A stretch of 64,000 bases of DNA, taken from NCBI GenBank assembly GCA_027306605.1, contig DAHUZK010000011.1:1-64000 (forward strand), given 5' to 3'. The position numbers and the translations under genes were made by a program. This DNA is from Acidimicrobiaceae bacterium. Its GTDB lineage: Bacteria > Actinomycetota > Acidimicrobiia > Acidimicrobiales > RAAP-2. Under the pieces are notes generated by a model. That model searched no databases and was not told where the DNA came from. It was given only the letters and a program-made list of their open reading frames with translations. Of the stretch, positions 7,357 through 15,824 are shown piece after piece. The number at the start of each line of letters is the position of its first letter. The stretch's first letter is position 1.

Positions 7357-8169
7357 TCAGGTCAGCCGCGCGACCGCCCACGACGCCGCCAGGAACACCA
7401 TGCCCCACGACAGCGCGTGCAGCGCCTTCTCCAGGGGCAGGAGCAAGCTCTGCTTGTCGATGGAAAGGATCGTCCCGTCCGACAGGGACGCCCTCGCCTC
7501 GATCGCGGCCGTGCGCCTCCGGAGGAAGCGGGCGGGGGTGCTCAAGTGGCGTTGCGCCGCCGAGACGAAGAACGCGGCAGCTGCGGCGAGCACAGGGGCC
7601 GGAGCCACGTCGCCGGTCTGGGCAACGTACGCCACGAGCACGGGGAAGGAACCCCAGGCCAAGGCGAAGGTGACGTCGGTATGCAGGCGTCCTCCCAAGA
7701 GCTCCAGGTTGTAGCCGACGGCGAGAACCGGTCCGATCACCATGAACGGAAGCAGAGCCCACCCCACCCGCCACACTCCGACCGCGCCCAGAACGACGGC
7801 TCCTGTCAGGCTCAGCACGCTCAGCACGACCAGCACCGGCTTCGAGATCCGGGTGCCGAGCGGACGGCCGTGCAGCTCGTCGAGAGCATGGGCGCCGATG
7901 CCGACCGCCAGGAAGAAGGCCAGGAGCGTCGCCAGGAGGTACGGCACGCTGACCCGTGTGGCCAGGCATGCGCCGAACACGACGTAGGCGAGATGCCACG
8001 CCGTGTAGGGAGGATGGAGCAACGTCCACCAGTCGCGCCAGCCCCCCGGTCGTGCCGCGTAGAAGGACGGCCGTCCCACGCGTTCCGTGTCGGCCGGTGC
8101 CAGCGGCGTCTCGGTATCCCGAGGTCCCTCGGGATGGGGTGCGGGCGGCGGTGCCGGATCGTCAAGCAC
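7357..8169 (-). CDS. UbiA-superfamily-like integral membrane protein
   Basis: 270 codons from GTG 8169, overlapping the methyltransferase stop by 8 bp, so translation is probably coupled. After a proline-rich cytoplasmic N-terminus there are about seven hydrophobic segments. 'LHPPYTAWHLAYVVFGACLA' and 'HALDELHGRPLGTRISKPVLVVLSVLSL' sit where UbiA-type prenyltransferases have helix 1 and the first Asp-rich motif. However, the usual NDxxDxxxD is reduced to 'ALDELHGRPLGTRIS'. It may still transfer prenyl groups or may be a non-catalytic relative. Genomic context (UbiE-like methyltransferase, GGR-like reductase) favours prenyl-lipid or quinone metabolism. Confidence 0.6.
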   Translation of the reverse strand: MLDDPAPPPAPHPEGPRDTETPLAPADTERVGRPSFYAARPGGWRDWWTLLHPPYTAWHLAYVVFGACLATRVSVPYLLATLLAFFLAVGIGAHALDELHGRPLGTRISKPVLVVLSVLSLTGAVVLGAVGVWRVGWALLPFMVIGPVLAVGYNLELLGGRLHTDVTFALAWGSFPVLVAYVAQTGDVAPAPVLAAAAAFFVSAAQRHLSTPARFLRRRTAAIEARASLSDGTILSIDKQSLLLPLEKALHALSWGMVFLAASWAVARLT

Positions 8170-8896
8170 GCCGGCGGGTGCCCCACATCACCAGTCCGCC
8201 GCCGAGGCTCATGATGCGAAAGCCGACGTCGTCGAACCCGGCTCGGCGCCACGCGTCCTCCAGGAAGGGCAATGGATACTTCCTGTAGTGCTGGGAGATG
8301 TTGGGGCCGAGGAAGCGCCCGACGTCGAACCAGTCCTTTCCGCCGGTGACCAGGCCTCCGAGTGGGAGGACCATTCGGGTGTAGAGCCACCACATGAAAC
8401 GCCAGAACGGGTTGGGGGGGAGGAAGAAGTCCAGGCTGGCCATGACGCCACCCGGCTTGACCACGCGCGCGAGTTCACGCAGGGTGGTGGCGGGGTCGTC
8501 GACGTATCGCAGGAGGTAGGTGAACATCAGCGCGTCGAAGGCGCCGTCGGCGTACGGCAGCTGCTCGGCTTGTCCGACGACGAGCGCGATCCTCCGGCTC
8601 AAGCCGTGCCGGGCGACGTTCACCCGACCTTGTGTCAACATCGCCTCGGTCAGATCGACGCCGACGATGTCGCATGAGGTGCGCTCGGCCAGTTCGATGG
8701 CGACCCCGGCCGTCCCCGAGGCGACATCGAGAACCCGGACCCCGGCCATGGGCGCCACCCTGTCGATCAATGCCGTGCGCCAACGGCCGTTCTGACCCAT
8801 GGAGAGAATTTCGGCCAGCCGGTCGTAGCGCTGCGGCAGCGGTGTGAACAGGCCCTGGGCAAAGCGGTTCCGATCACCGCCCACATACCGCAGCAT
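8162..8896 (-). CDS. UbiE/MenG-like class I SAM methyltransferase
   Basis: 244 codons from ATG 8896, which has a strong GAGGAGG 6 bp upstream; the ORF track frame runs on into the divergent gene and is too long. SAM motif I is 'VRVLDVASGTAGVAIEL', motif II/III is 'EQLPYADGAFDALMFTYLLRYV', and 'LRELARVVKPGGVMASLDFF' is the post-motif typical of UbiE/MenG (quinone C-methyltransferases). The C-terminal 'GPNISQHYRKYPLPFLEDAWRRAGF' also fits. It is cotranscribed with the UbiA-like gene and divergent, over 57 bp, from a GGR-like reductase. The exact substrate is inferred only. Confidence 0.8.
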   Translation of the reverse strand: MLRYVGGDRNRFAQGLFTPLPQRYDRLAEILSMGQNGRWRTALIDRVAPMAGVRVLDVASGTAGVAIELAERTSCDIVGVDLTEAMLTQGRVNVARHGLSRRIALVVGQAEQLPYADGAFDALMFTYLLRYVDDPATTLRELARVVKPGGVMASLDFFLPPNPFWRFMWWLYTRMVLPLGGLVTGGKDWFDVGRFLGPNISQHYRKYPLPFLEDAWRRAGFDDVGFRIMSLGGGLVMWGTRRRA

Positions 8897-8953
8897 GGAT
8901 ACCTCCTCGGGTGGGAGGATCTCACTGTAGATCCCGCAACGAGAGGGAGCACC

Positions 8954-10234
8954 GTGAGCCGATCTCGCCTCGACGTGGCAGTTGTGGGGAGCGGGCCGGC
9001 TGGGAGCGCGGCTGCGCTCGTGCTGGCCCGTGCCGGGGCTCGGGTCGCGTTGGTGGACAAGGCTTCCTTTCCCCGCGACAAGGCGTGCGGTGACATCGTC
9101 GGTCCGCGGGGCCTTCGCGTTCTGAGCGAACTGGGATTGGACCGCCCTGCCGGTCGCGATGTCGGCGACGTTCTGGTGATGGGGCCGACCGGTCGGCGCG
9201 TCCGGCTGCCCTCGGTGGAGGGCCTGACGTATCCGGGCCATGGAACCGCGATCACCCGGGTGGAGTTCGACGCGTTCCTACGCGATGCGGCGGTGATGGC
9301 AGGGGCCATGCCTGTCCGTGGTCGGGCCGAAGAACCTCTGTGGGACGGAGGGCGGATCGACGGGTATCGGCTCGCCGGCGGGCAGCGGATCCACGCCGAT
9401 TTCGTGATCGGGGCTGACGGTGCGACGAGCCATGTCGCCCGTAGCGCTGGCCTCGTCGACGAGAAGAAGGCCTTGTGGGGATTCGCCGTCCGGTCGTACG
9501 TGTCCACGAGCGTGGAGCTTCCGCTCATCGTCTTCTGGGAGCCGGCGCCGTGGCGCGCCGTCCCCGGGTACGGGTGGGTCTTCCCCGGTCCCGGGGGCGG
9601 GGCGAACGTCGGCTTCGGCCTGGCCACGCTCTCGGATCGCACGGCTGGGACCAGGGCTGCCCGCGCCTTCCCTCACTTCCTCGAGCACCTTTCACGGCAC
9701 GGCTTCCTGGCGGAGGCACCCGATCGGAGTGTGGGCAGGCCACTGGGAGGGTGGCTGAAGATGGGCCTGATCGGGACGAAGCCTGCGGCCGGGCGGGTGC
9801 TGCTGATCGGCGACGCGGCCGGCCTCGTCAATCCCCTGCAGGGAGAGGGCATCGCGCAGGCGCTCGGAAGCGGGCGACTGGCTGCCGAGGCCATCGTCGG
9901 CGCGCCGGCCGATGCGGCCGGCCGCTACCGGACGAGCCTCGCCGCGGCGCACCTCCCCTTCCACCGCGTCGCCGCCACGTTGCAGGTGGTGATGGCCGGT
10001 CGTCCCCGAGCCGTCGCCTCGCTCAGCCGACTCCTTGCTGTGGTCGGCCAGTTGGATGCATTCGCCGGCGGGTGGTCCATCTTCTGGAACGAACTGCTCG
10101 AGGGCGCACCGGCGAACCTCCACCGAACGGTGGCGCGCCTCATGACCTGGGCCGGGCAGATATCGACGGCCCCCACCTCTTCGGCGGCGTGGTTCGCCGA
10201 CACGCTGGCGAACGGTTCGCGTCTCCGGAGCTGA
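8954..10234 (+). CDS. geranylgeranyl reductase-family FAD enzyme
   Basis: 426 codons from GTG 8954 with GAGGGAG upstream. The Rossmann start 'DVAVVGSGPAGSAAALVLARAGARVALVDK', then 'FPRDKACGDIVGPRGLRVLSELG' and the second FAD motif 'GRVLLIGDAAGLVNPLQGEGI', identify the GGR/MenJ group, which saturates double bonds of polyprenyl chains. The role is probably reduction of a menaquinone or lipid side chain at the membrane. It is divergent to the UbiE-like and UbiA-like genes and may share a bidirectional promoter in the 57-bp gap. Confidence 0.85.
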   Translation: MSRSRLDVAVVGSGPAGSAAALVLARAGARVALVDKASFPRDKACGDIVGPRGLRVLSELGLDRPAGRDVGDVLVMGPTGRRVRLPSVEGLTYPGHGTAITRVEFDAFLRDAAVMAGAMPVRGRAEEPLWDGGRIDGYRLAGGQRIHADFVIGADGATSHVARSAGLVDEKKALWGFAVRSYVSTSVELPLIVFWEPAPWRAVPGYGWVFPGPGGGANVGFGLATLSDRTAGTRAARAFPHFLEHLSRHGFLAEAPDRSVGRPLGGWLKMGLIGTKPAAGRVLLIGDAAGLVNPLQGEGIAQALGSGRLAAEAIVGAPADAAGRYRTSLAAAHLPFHRVAATLQVVMAGRPRAVASLSRLLAVVGQLDAFAGGWSIFWNELLEGAPANLHRTVARLMTWAGQISTAPTSSAAWFADTLANGSRLRS

Positions 10235-10288
10235 CGGTTTCGCGGCCCCGCACCGGGCAGGGGAAGTCCCATCTTCGGCCCGTCTTTG

Positions 10289-10317
10289 TTGACACCCGGA
10301 GCGTAATGAAGTAAGCC
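10289..10317 (+). promoter_or_regulatory. candidate sigma-70-type promoter
   Basis: TTGACA at 10289-10294, a 17-bp spacer and TAAGCC at 10312-10317, about 95 bp upstream of the PQQ-propeller gene. The -35 is perfect; the -10 lacks the final T. Confidence 0.4.
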
Positions 10318-10412
10318 TTGCTGGCTGAGTAGCGGATTGTCCCTGTCACGATCAGTGGCGGCGGTGGACAGATGGCGGCGGCGATGCGTCAAGCGAGGAG
10401 GGCCTTGGCGTC

Positions 10413-12458
10413 GTGAGAGCATTCTTGAGTCGCCCCGGGGCGAGGCGGGTACCGGCGACTGATCGCAGGAGCCCGCGGACCCTGATTCTGGCGTCTGTGC
10501 TGCTGGTTGGGCTTCCTCTCTTGACGACGGGCTGCAACTGGCCCGCTTATCTGTTCAGTCCCGCTCACAGTTCGGACAGCGCGGGAGAATCCGCGATCAA
10601 CACGAGCACCGCCGCTTCCCTGAGTCCCGCATGGAATGTCACGCCTCCCGGAAATCTTGGCGGCGAGATCTTCTCGAGCCCCACTGTCTACGACGGCGGG
10701 GTCTACTTCGGGTCGGCGAACGGAACGTTCTACGACGTCAACGAAGCCACGGGGGCGGTCGTCTGGAGTCATTTCACCACCCAGTTGGCGGCAACGACGT
10801 GCCCCGAACCCCAGGCGGGCGCGCAGGGCTTCGTCTCCACCGCCACGATCGCGAACGATCCGACGACAGGTGCTGCAACTGTGTATGTCGCCGCACCTGA
10901 CGGCTACCTCTATGCATGGGATGCCAGTACCGGGAGCTTGCGTTGGCGAAGCGTCATCGCGATACCGTCGAACACGGTCAATGACTACTTCAACTGGTCC
11001 TCGCCAACGGTTGCCAACGGCAAGATCTATGTAGGAGTCGCTTCTGCCTGTGATGATCCCCTGGTCCAGGGAGGCGAACGGGCTTATGACCAGGCGACCG
11101 GAAACCTGCTGGCCAGCTTCAACACGACTCCTGCAAACGATCTGGGCGGCAGCATCTGGAGCAGTGCCATGGTCGCCAGCGATGGATCGGTTTACGTCAC
11201 GACAGGTAATTCGAACAACACTGGTGGAGCACCGGGATACTCGGAATCGGTCGTCGAGCTCAACCCTCAGACCCTCCAGCCCGAGGACTCCTTTGCAGTT
11301 CCGGAGGCACAACAGGGTACCGATACAGACTTCGGCGGATCGGCAACGGCGTGGACGGCTGATCGCGCAGGGGTCTCGACGCCGATGGTCGGGGCCTGCA
11401 ACAAGAACGGCTACTACTACGCCCTCAACCCTTCGGACTTGGCTGCCGGGCCGATCTGGGAAGACATGGTCGCCCAAGGGGGACCCAACGGTGAATGCCT
11501 TGCGGCCGCCGTGTGGGATCAAGGGAACAATCGCCTGTACCTCTCCGGCGCTGCCACGAGCATCAATGGCACGCAATACAACGGATCGGTTGAAGCGGTC
11601 GATCCCGCCACCGGCACTCCAGTCTGGCGGACGGGTTTCCCGGCAGCCGTTTGGGGCACGCCGACGTTGGACGGGGCCGGTGTCCTTGCCGTCGGAACCA
11701 TCGGAAGCAACGGAGCGCAGAACGGTGCCTATCTCCTGAACGCGGCGACAGGTCAGATCCTTGCCACCATAAGCACGGCCGATGCCGGGGTCTTTGCCCA
11801 ACCTGTCTTCGCCGACGGTTACCTCTTCGTCGCCACCGCCGGCCAAGGGCTCTGGGCATACCGACCCAGCACCCTGACGACGAGGGTGCACATTCCGCAG
11901 GATGGTGCGTCCTACTCCTCCGACAGCACGATCCTCGCTGCCGGCGCATCCGCCAACGCGTCGCGGGTGGAGTTCCAGCTGAGCGGAGGAAGCCTCAACG
12001 ATGCGCTGATTGCCTCGGGGACTTCGACGGTGTGGGGCTGGCTTGCCTCTTGGGACCCAAGCAGCGTTCCTGACGGGGATTACATTCTTCAGAGCGTCGC
12101 CTTTGATGCGAATGGGAACAGCAGTGCCAGCCCACCTGTCTGGTTCGCGGTCGATCACTCCCCGCCGACGACGAGCGTGGCGCTTCCCTCGGCCGGGGCT
12201 TCCCTGTCCGGCAGCCAATATCTCGATGCTCTCGCCAGCGACAACCTCGACTCGTTGTCGAAGGTCGAGTTCGTGCTGACGGGGCAAGGGCTCGACAAGA
12301 GCGTCATCGCCGTCGCTGGCGCGAGCGACATCGGATGGTTGACCCTTTGGAACACCACCACGGTTCCCGACGGGACGTACACGCTGCAGAGCGAAGCCAT
12401 CGACGCGGCCGGCAATGTCGGCTACAGCGCAGGCACCACCGTGACGGTAACGAACTAG
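10413..12458 (+). CDS. secreted lipoprotein with PQQ-like beta-propeller and two Ig-like repeats
   Basis: 681 codons from GTG 10413, with GAGGAGG about 10 bp upstream. The N-terminal signal ends in a lipobox 'LLTTGC', so the protein is probably anchored outside the membrane. About residues 45-490 form repeated blades such as 'IFSSPTVYDGGVYFGSANGTFYDVNEATGAVVW' and 'VYVAAPDGYLYAWDASTGSLRW', the PQQ/BamB-type propeller. Two tandem domains of about 95 residues follow, each with 'VEFxLxGxxLxxxxIA' and 'WDPSSVPDGDYILQSVAFDANGN'-like ends, resembling Ig-like/Bacterial-Ig folds. There is no sign of enzyme residues; a scaffold or ligand-binding role is likely. Confidence 0.8.
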   Translation: MRAFLSRPGARRVPATDRRSPRTLILASVLLVGLPLLTTGCNWPAYLFSPAHSSDSAGESAINTSTAASLSPAWNVTPPGNLGGEIFSSPTVYDGGVYFGSANGTFYDVNEATGAVVWSHFTTQLAATTCPEPQAGAQGFVSTATIANDPTTGAATVYVAAPDGYLYAWDASTGSLRWRSVIAIPSNTVNDYFNWSSPTVANGKIYVGVASACDDPLVQGGERAYDQATGNLLASFNTTPANDLGGSIWSSAMVASDGSVYVTTGNSNNTGGAPGYSESVVELNPQTLQPEDSFAVPEAQQGTDTDFGGSATAWTADRAGVSTPMVGACNKNGYYYALNPSDLAAGPIWEDMVAQGGPNGECLAAAVWDQGNNRLYLSGAATSINGTQYNGSVEAVDPATGTPVWRTGFPAAVWGTPTLDGAGVLAVGTIGSNGAQNGAYLLNAATGQILATISTADAGVFAQPVFADGYLFVATAGQGLWAYRPSTLTTRVHIPQDGASYSSDSTILAAGASANASRVEFQLSGGSLNDALIASGTSTVWGWLASWDPSSVPDGDYILQSVAFDANGNSSASPPVWFAVDHSPPTTSVALPSAGASLSGSQYLDALASDNLDSLSKVEFVLTGQGLDKSVIAVAGASDIGWLTLWNTTTVPDGTYTLQSEAIDAAGNVGYSAGTTVTVTN

Positions 12459-12531
12459 CGTCCACTGAACCTGGGCAGATCGAGGGCTTGGTCGGCCTGG
12501 TATTCGCGTCCCATGCGGCGCTCAACGGTGC

Positions 12532-13536
12532 TCAGCCGATAGACAGCACGGCGACGAAATCGCGGGTCCAGCCCGCCTCGCACTGGTCGGCAGGGCGGTT
12601 CTGCCCAGGGATCTGTGCCACCAGCGGGCCGCCCGGAGTCGCTGCGGTGTCCATCTGCACCCATTCGGGATTGATGTCCAACTCCATCGCCCTGACGGCT
12701 CCCGCGTCGATCAACGCCGTGGCCAGGTCGACCGGAACGGCCGACATGCTCGCTGCGTAGAGCAGGTCGCCCGCAGCGTCCTCGCCCAAGGCGCTCCGGG
12801 CCACGTACGCTCCTCCGCCGAGCGTCGCACCCCACGCGGAGACGTTGTCGATCTGCGGGCTCGGTTGGCCGCCCTCGACGAGGGGGGAGAGGTTCTGGCG
12901 GACACTGGCCACGTTGACGCCTGGTGGGGGCACGTCCTGGCCCCAGGCTCCGACGGAGCCGCCGCCGGCGGTGTCGATGACCAGGCTCGCCAGCCCGCTC
13001 GTCAGGGGCATCAGGACTTGGCCGTCGACCTCGAATCCTCCTGCCCCGGTGTTGGCCTTGAAGCCTCCGTTGAAGCACCCCAGGAGAAGGGGCTGCTCGG
13101 CCGCTCCGATCGCCGGGCCCGAGTCCGGGCCGATCACTGCCTGGCCCGTGGGCGGGTCCTGGCTCCCGACGTGCAGGCTGTAGTCCACGTGGTCGTGCAG
13201 GAATCGCACGACCGTGATCTGGGTCCCATCGGTCTGTGGGTAGGTCCGCTCGTCGATCGCGATGCCCCGTGGACCCGTGCTGAGGGTGCTCCAGCCCGGC
13301 TGCTCCGGGGCGAAGGTGGTGGTCGTGGGGGCGGCGGTCGTCGTGGTGGTGGTGGGTCGAGACGTCGTCGTGGCGGCGCGGGCCGCGTCATGGGCGGGGC
13401 GGCTCGACGGTGCGGACGTCCTCGAGGCCGCCGCGCCGCCACCGGTGGGCGCACTCGTCGCGCAGGAGCTGGCGAGCACTGCGGCGACGGTGGTCGCGGC
13501 CAGGGCGATCGTCAGTCGGTTGGGCCGCCCGCGCAT
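12532..13536 (-). CDS. phosphodiester glycosidase (NAGPA/DUF2233)-like secreted protein
   Basis: 334 codons from ATG 13536 ('MRGRPNRLTIALAATTVAAVLASSCATSA'); a TTG six codons upstream is possible. The N-terminus is a signal with a lipobox-like LASSC, followed by a Ser/Thr/Pro/Ala linker. From about residue 90 the domain shows 'LLLGCFNGGFK', 'VSAWGATLGGG' and 'RAMELDINPEWVQM', the pattern of the NAGPA/phosphodiester glycosidase domain (exopolysaccharide-modifying or uncovering-enzyme-like). The substrate is unknown. The minus-strand order NAGPA-like gene after an ABC exporter is suggestive but the 133-bp gap argues for its own promoter. Confidence 0.75.
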   Translation of the reverse strand: MRGRPNRLTIALAATTVAAVLASSCATSAPTGGGAAASRTSAPSSRPAHDAARAATTTSRPTTTTTTAAPTTTTFAPEQPGWSTLSTGPRGIAIDERTYPQTDGTQITVVRFLHDHVDYSLHVGSQDPPTGQAVIGPDSGPAIGAAEQPLLLGCFNGGFKANTGAGGFEVDGQVLMPLTSGLASLVIDTAGGGSVGAWGQDVPPPGVNVASVRQNLSPLVEGGQPSPQIDNVSAWGATLGGGAYVARSALGEDAAGDLLYAASMSAVPVDLATALIDAGAVRAMELDINPEWVQMDTAATPGGPLVAQIPGQNRPADQCEAGWTRDFVAVLSIG

Positions 13537-13577
13537 CGGGTCCGGTCGCTTCAATGCCGTGGCCGCATCGGCTCTGA

Positions 13578-13608
13578 CCTGGACTTTGTCCTGGACATCG
13601 ACCCGGAC
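13578..13608. repeat. three CCYGGAC direct repeats at 12-bp spacing
   Basis: CCTGGAC, CCTGGAC and CCCGGAC start at 13578, 13590 and 13602. They lie 42-72 bp upstream of the NAGPA-like ATG, a promoter-like position. They could be regulator half-sites or chance in GC-rich DNA. Confidence 0.35.
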
Positions 13609-13669
13609 GTCGATTCGAACCCCGGGCGGAGGAGTGGCACCGGCGTCAGGATATCCGCTCCTCCCTGGC

Positions 13670-14545
13670 CTATTCGGTCTTCGACAGCCCGCGCACTGCC
13701 AGGACGAAGAAGATGGCTGCGAAGCAGAGGACGATGAGCAACTCCAACCAGGTCGGCAGCGGCCAGCCGAACCACGTGACGGTCGTCGAGAAGTGCCTCT
13801 TGGCCACCGCCGACATGTGCTGGGCCTCGAAGATCACCTGGCGGAACGGCGCGATGGCATAGGTCAGTGGGTTCAACCGTGTGATGAAGGCGAGCCACGG
13901 TGGAAGGCCGTTGAGGGGGAACAGCGCGCCGGACAGGAAGAGCATGGGCAACAGGAGCATCTGCATGACGACCTGGAAGGACTCCATCTTGGAGATCCGG
14001 CTTGCCACGAACACGCCGAACGTGGTCATGGCCACGGCCATGAGGAGCTCGAGGCAGATCATCTGCACTACCAACAGCGCGGTGAGCTCTATTCCGACCA
14101 GGGGGGCGAGAACCAGCATGATGGTCCCCTGCATGGCGGCTACCGTGGCTCCGCCGAACATCTTGCCCAGCACGAGGGTGGAACGCTGGACCGGAGCAAT
14201 CAGCATCTCGCGCAGGAACCCGAACTCGCGGTCCCACACGATGGAAAGTGCGGAGAACATCGCCGTCATGACCACGCTCATGGCCACGACCCCGGGATAC
14301 ACGAATTCGTGGAAGTTGAAGCCACCGACGGTTCCGACCAGCCCGCTCATGCCGTAACCGAGCACGAAGAGGAACAGCACCGGCTGGATGAGACCGCTCA
14401 AGATCCGAGTTCGAGTACGTACGTAGCGAATGAGCTCACGCTCCCAGACCATGCCGACGACCCGCAGCTCGGCGACGGCGCCGGAGCTCTGTCTGACCGG
14501 GGTCGTCACCATCCCCGCCCGAGCCGGCGATGCGGCGACCGTCAT
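13670..14545 (-). CDS. ABC-2-type transporter permease (DrrB-like)
   Basis: 291 codons from ATG 14545 (MTVAASPARAG), which has AGGAGG about 10 bp upstream; the track start is 24 codons earlier inside the ATPase gene. Six hydrophobic segments span about residues 50-290, and 'VWDREFGFLREMLIAPVQRSTLVLGKMFGG' is the EAA-like coupling segment of ABC-2/DrrB permeases. It starts 7 bp after the ATPase stop, so the two form an exporter of the daunorubicin-resistance type. The cargo (drug, lipid or polysaccharide) is undetermined. Confidence 0.9.
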   Translation of the reverse strand: MTVAASPARAGMVTTPVRQSSGAVAELRVVGMVWERELIRYVRTRTRILSGLIQPVLFLFVLGYGMSGLVGTVGGFNFHEFVYPGVVAMSVVMTAMFSALSIVWDREFGFLREMLIAPVQRSTLVLGKMFGGATVAAMQGTIMLVLAPLVGIELTALLVVQMICLELLMAVAMTTFGVFVASRISKMESFQVVMQMLLLPMLFLSGALFPLNGLPPWLAFITRLNPLTYAIAPFRQVIFEAQHMSAVAKRHFSTTVTWFGWPLPTWLELLIVLCFAAIFFVLAVRGLSKTE

Positions 14546-14552
14546 GACGTCC

Positions 14553-15587
14553 TCACCTCCTGTGGGCTCCATGCGCGCGGGCGAACATCGGTACGCCTCC
14601 CTCCCCGTGCTGATCACGTATCTCGCGGCCGGTGTAGTGAAGGAACACGTCGTCGAGAGTGGGACGGTGGACCCGCACGGTGTGCACAGGTACTCCTGCT
14701 GTGGCCACGAGCGGACCCACGGCCGCTTCCTCGTCCTCGACGTAGACCGTCAGGCCGTTCTCCGCACGCCTCACTCGGTATCCTGCAACGCGGAGGGCGG
14801 TGAGTGCACCGTCGTCGTCCGCGGTCTCGAGCGTGATGGTGTCGCTGCCCACCGAACCTTTGAGGGCGTCCGGCGTATCGAGAGCGATGATCTCGCCGTG
14901 GTCGATGATGGCGATGCGCGCCGCGTTCTCTGCTTCGTCCATGTAATGGGTCGTCAGGAAGATGGTCACCCCTTCCTCGTGGCGGAGGCGGTGGATGTCC
15001 TCCCAGATGAGTGCCCTGGTTTGCGGATCGAGTCCGACCGTGGGCTCGTCGAGGAAGAGGACGCGGGGCGTGTGCAGCATGCCACGGGCGATCTCGAGCC
15101 GGCGGGCCATGCCTCCTGAGTACGTCGAAACGAGATCTCTCCGTCGATCCGACAGGGCCACCAGTTCCATGACGCGGCTGATGCGGCCATCGACCTGGCT
15201 GGAGGGTACGCCGTAGAGGACGGCGTGGAACCGGAGGTTCTCCTCCGCCGTGAGTTGATCGTCGAGGGTCTGTTCCTGGAAGACGAGTCCGATGTGGCGG
15301 CGCACGTGCCGCGCTTCGGTGACGACGTCGTAGCCCCCGACCGTCGCCGAGCCGGAGGTCGGCCTGGCCAGCGTGCACAGAATGCTGATGGTGGTGGACT
15401 TTCCCGCACCGTTGGGGCCCAAGAAGGCGAAGATCTCACCCTGTGCCACTTCGAAGCTGATGTCGTTGACCGCGATGAGCTCGCCGAACGACTTGGTCAC
15501 ACCGCGCACCTCCACGGCCGGGGGCGTGTCGCCTCGGCCGGGGACGGCCGGATCACGCTCGACCCCGGAGCTGACAACCGCGGCCAT
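14553..15587 (-). CDS. ABC transporter ATP-binding protein (DrrA-like)
   Basis: 344 codons from ATG 15587, with GAGGA 6 bp upstream; ATG 15599 and earlier starts are possible. Walker A 'GPNGAGKST', Q-loop 'GLVFQEQTLDDQLTAEENL', signature 'YSGGMARRLEIARGMLH', Walker B 'RVLFLDEPTVGLD' and H-loop 'TTHYMDEAEN' are all intact. The C-terminal 80-residue extension with 'VHRPTLDDVFLHYTGREI' is the DrrA-type tail. It is coupled with the downstream permease. Confidence 0.92.
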   Translation of the reverse strand: MAAVVSSGVERDPAVPGRGDTPPAVEVRGVTKSFGELIAVNDISFEVAQGEIFAFLGPNGAGKSTTISILCTLARPTSGSATVGGYDVVTEARHVRRHIGLVFQEQTLDDQLTAEENLRFHAVLYGVPSSQVDGRISRVMELVALSDRRRDLVSTYSGGMARRLEIARGMLHTPRVLFLDEPTVGLDPQTRALIWEDIHRLRHEEGVTIFLTTHYMDEAENAARIAIIDHGEIIALDTPDALKGSVGSDTITLETADDDGALTALRVAGYRVRRAENGLTVYVEDEEAAVGPLVATAGVPVHTVRVHRPTLDDVFLHYTGREIRDQHGEGGVPMFARAHGAHRR

Positions 15588-15824
15588 GCGTGTCCTCATC
15601 CCTCGGCAGCCATCATCTCCTTGCCGTGGCGCCGGCACGCCGGAACGCCGCGACGCTTCTTGACCCATGTTCGAGCCGGCCACGGTGACGGACCAGGGTC
15701 CTTCGTCCCATCGTGGGCAAGTCGTGACGGGTTGGTGACTTAAGACCCTGTCAGACCGTAGGGGCCGGTCTCACGCTGAAGGCAACCGAGGTCGCATGTG
15801 CCTCGCGGGTGAGGAGGCCGTGAC

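Noticed and set aside
10389-12287. 632-codon minus frame
   Set aside because: Antisense shadow of the PQQ-propeller lipoprotein; Arg/Gly-rich composition typical of a GC-rich wrong frame.
12459-12531. Possible terminator between convergent propeller and NAGPA-like genes
   Set aside because: No stem with a following T-run can be seen on either strand.
13596-13630. GGTTCGAAT on the minus strand resembling a tRNA T-loop
   Set aside because: The flanking bases do not form a T-stem or acceptor stem, and no anticodon arm precedes it.
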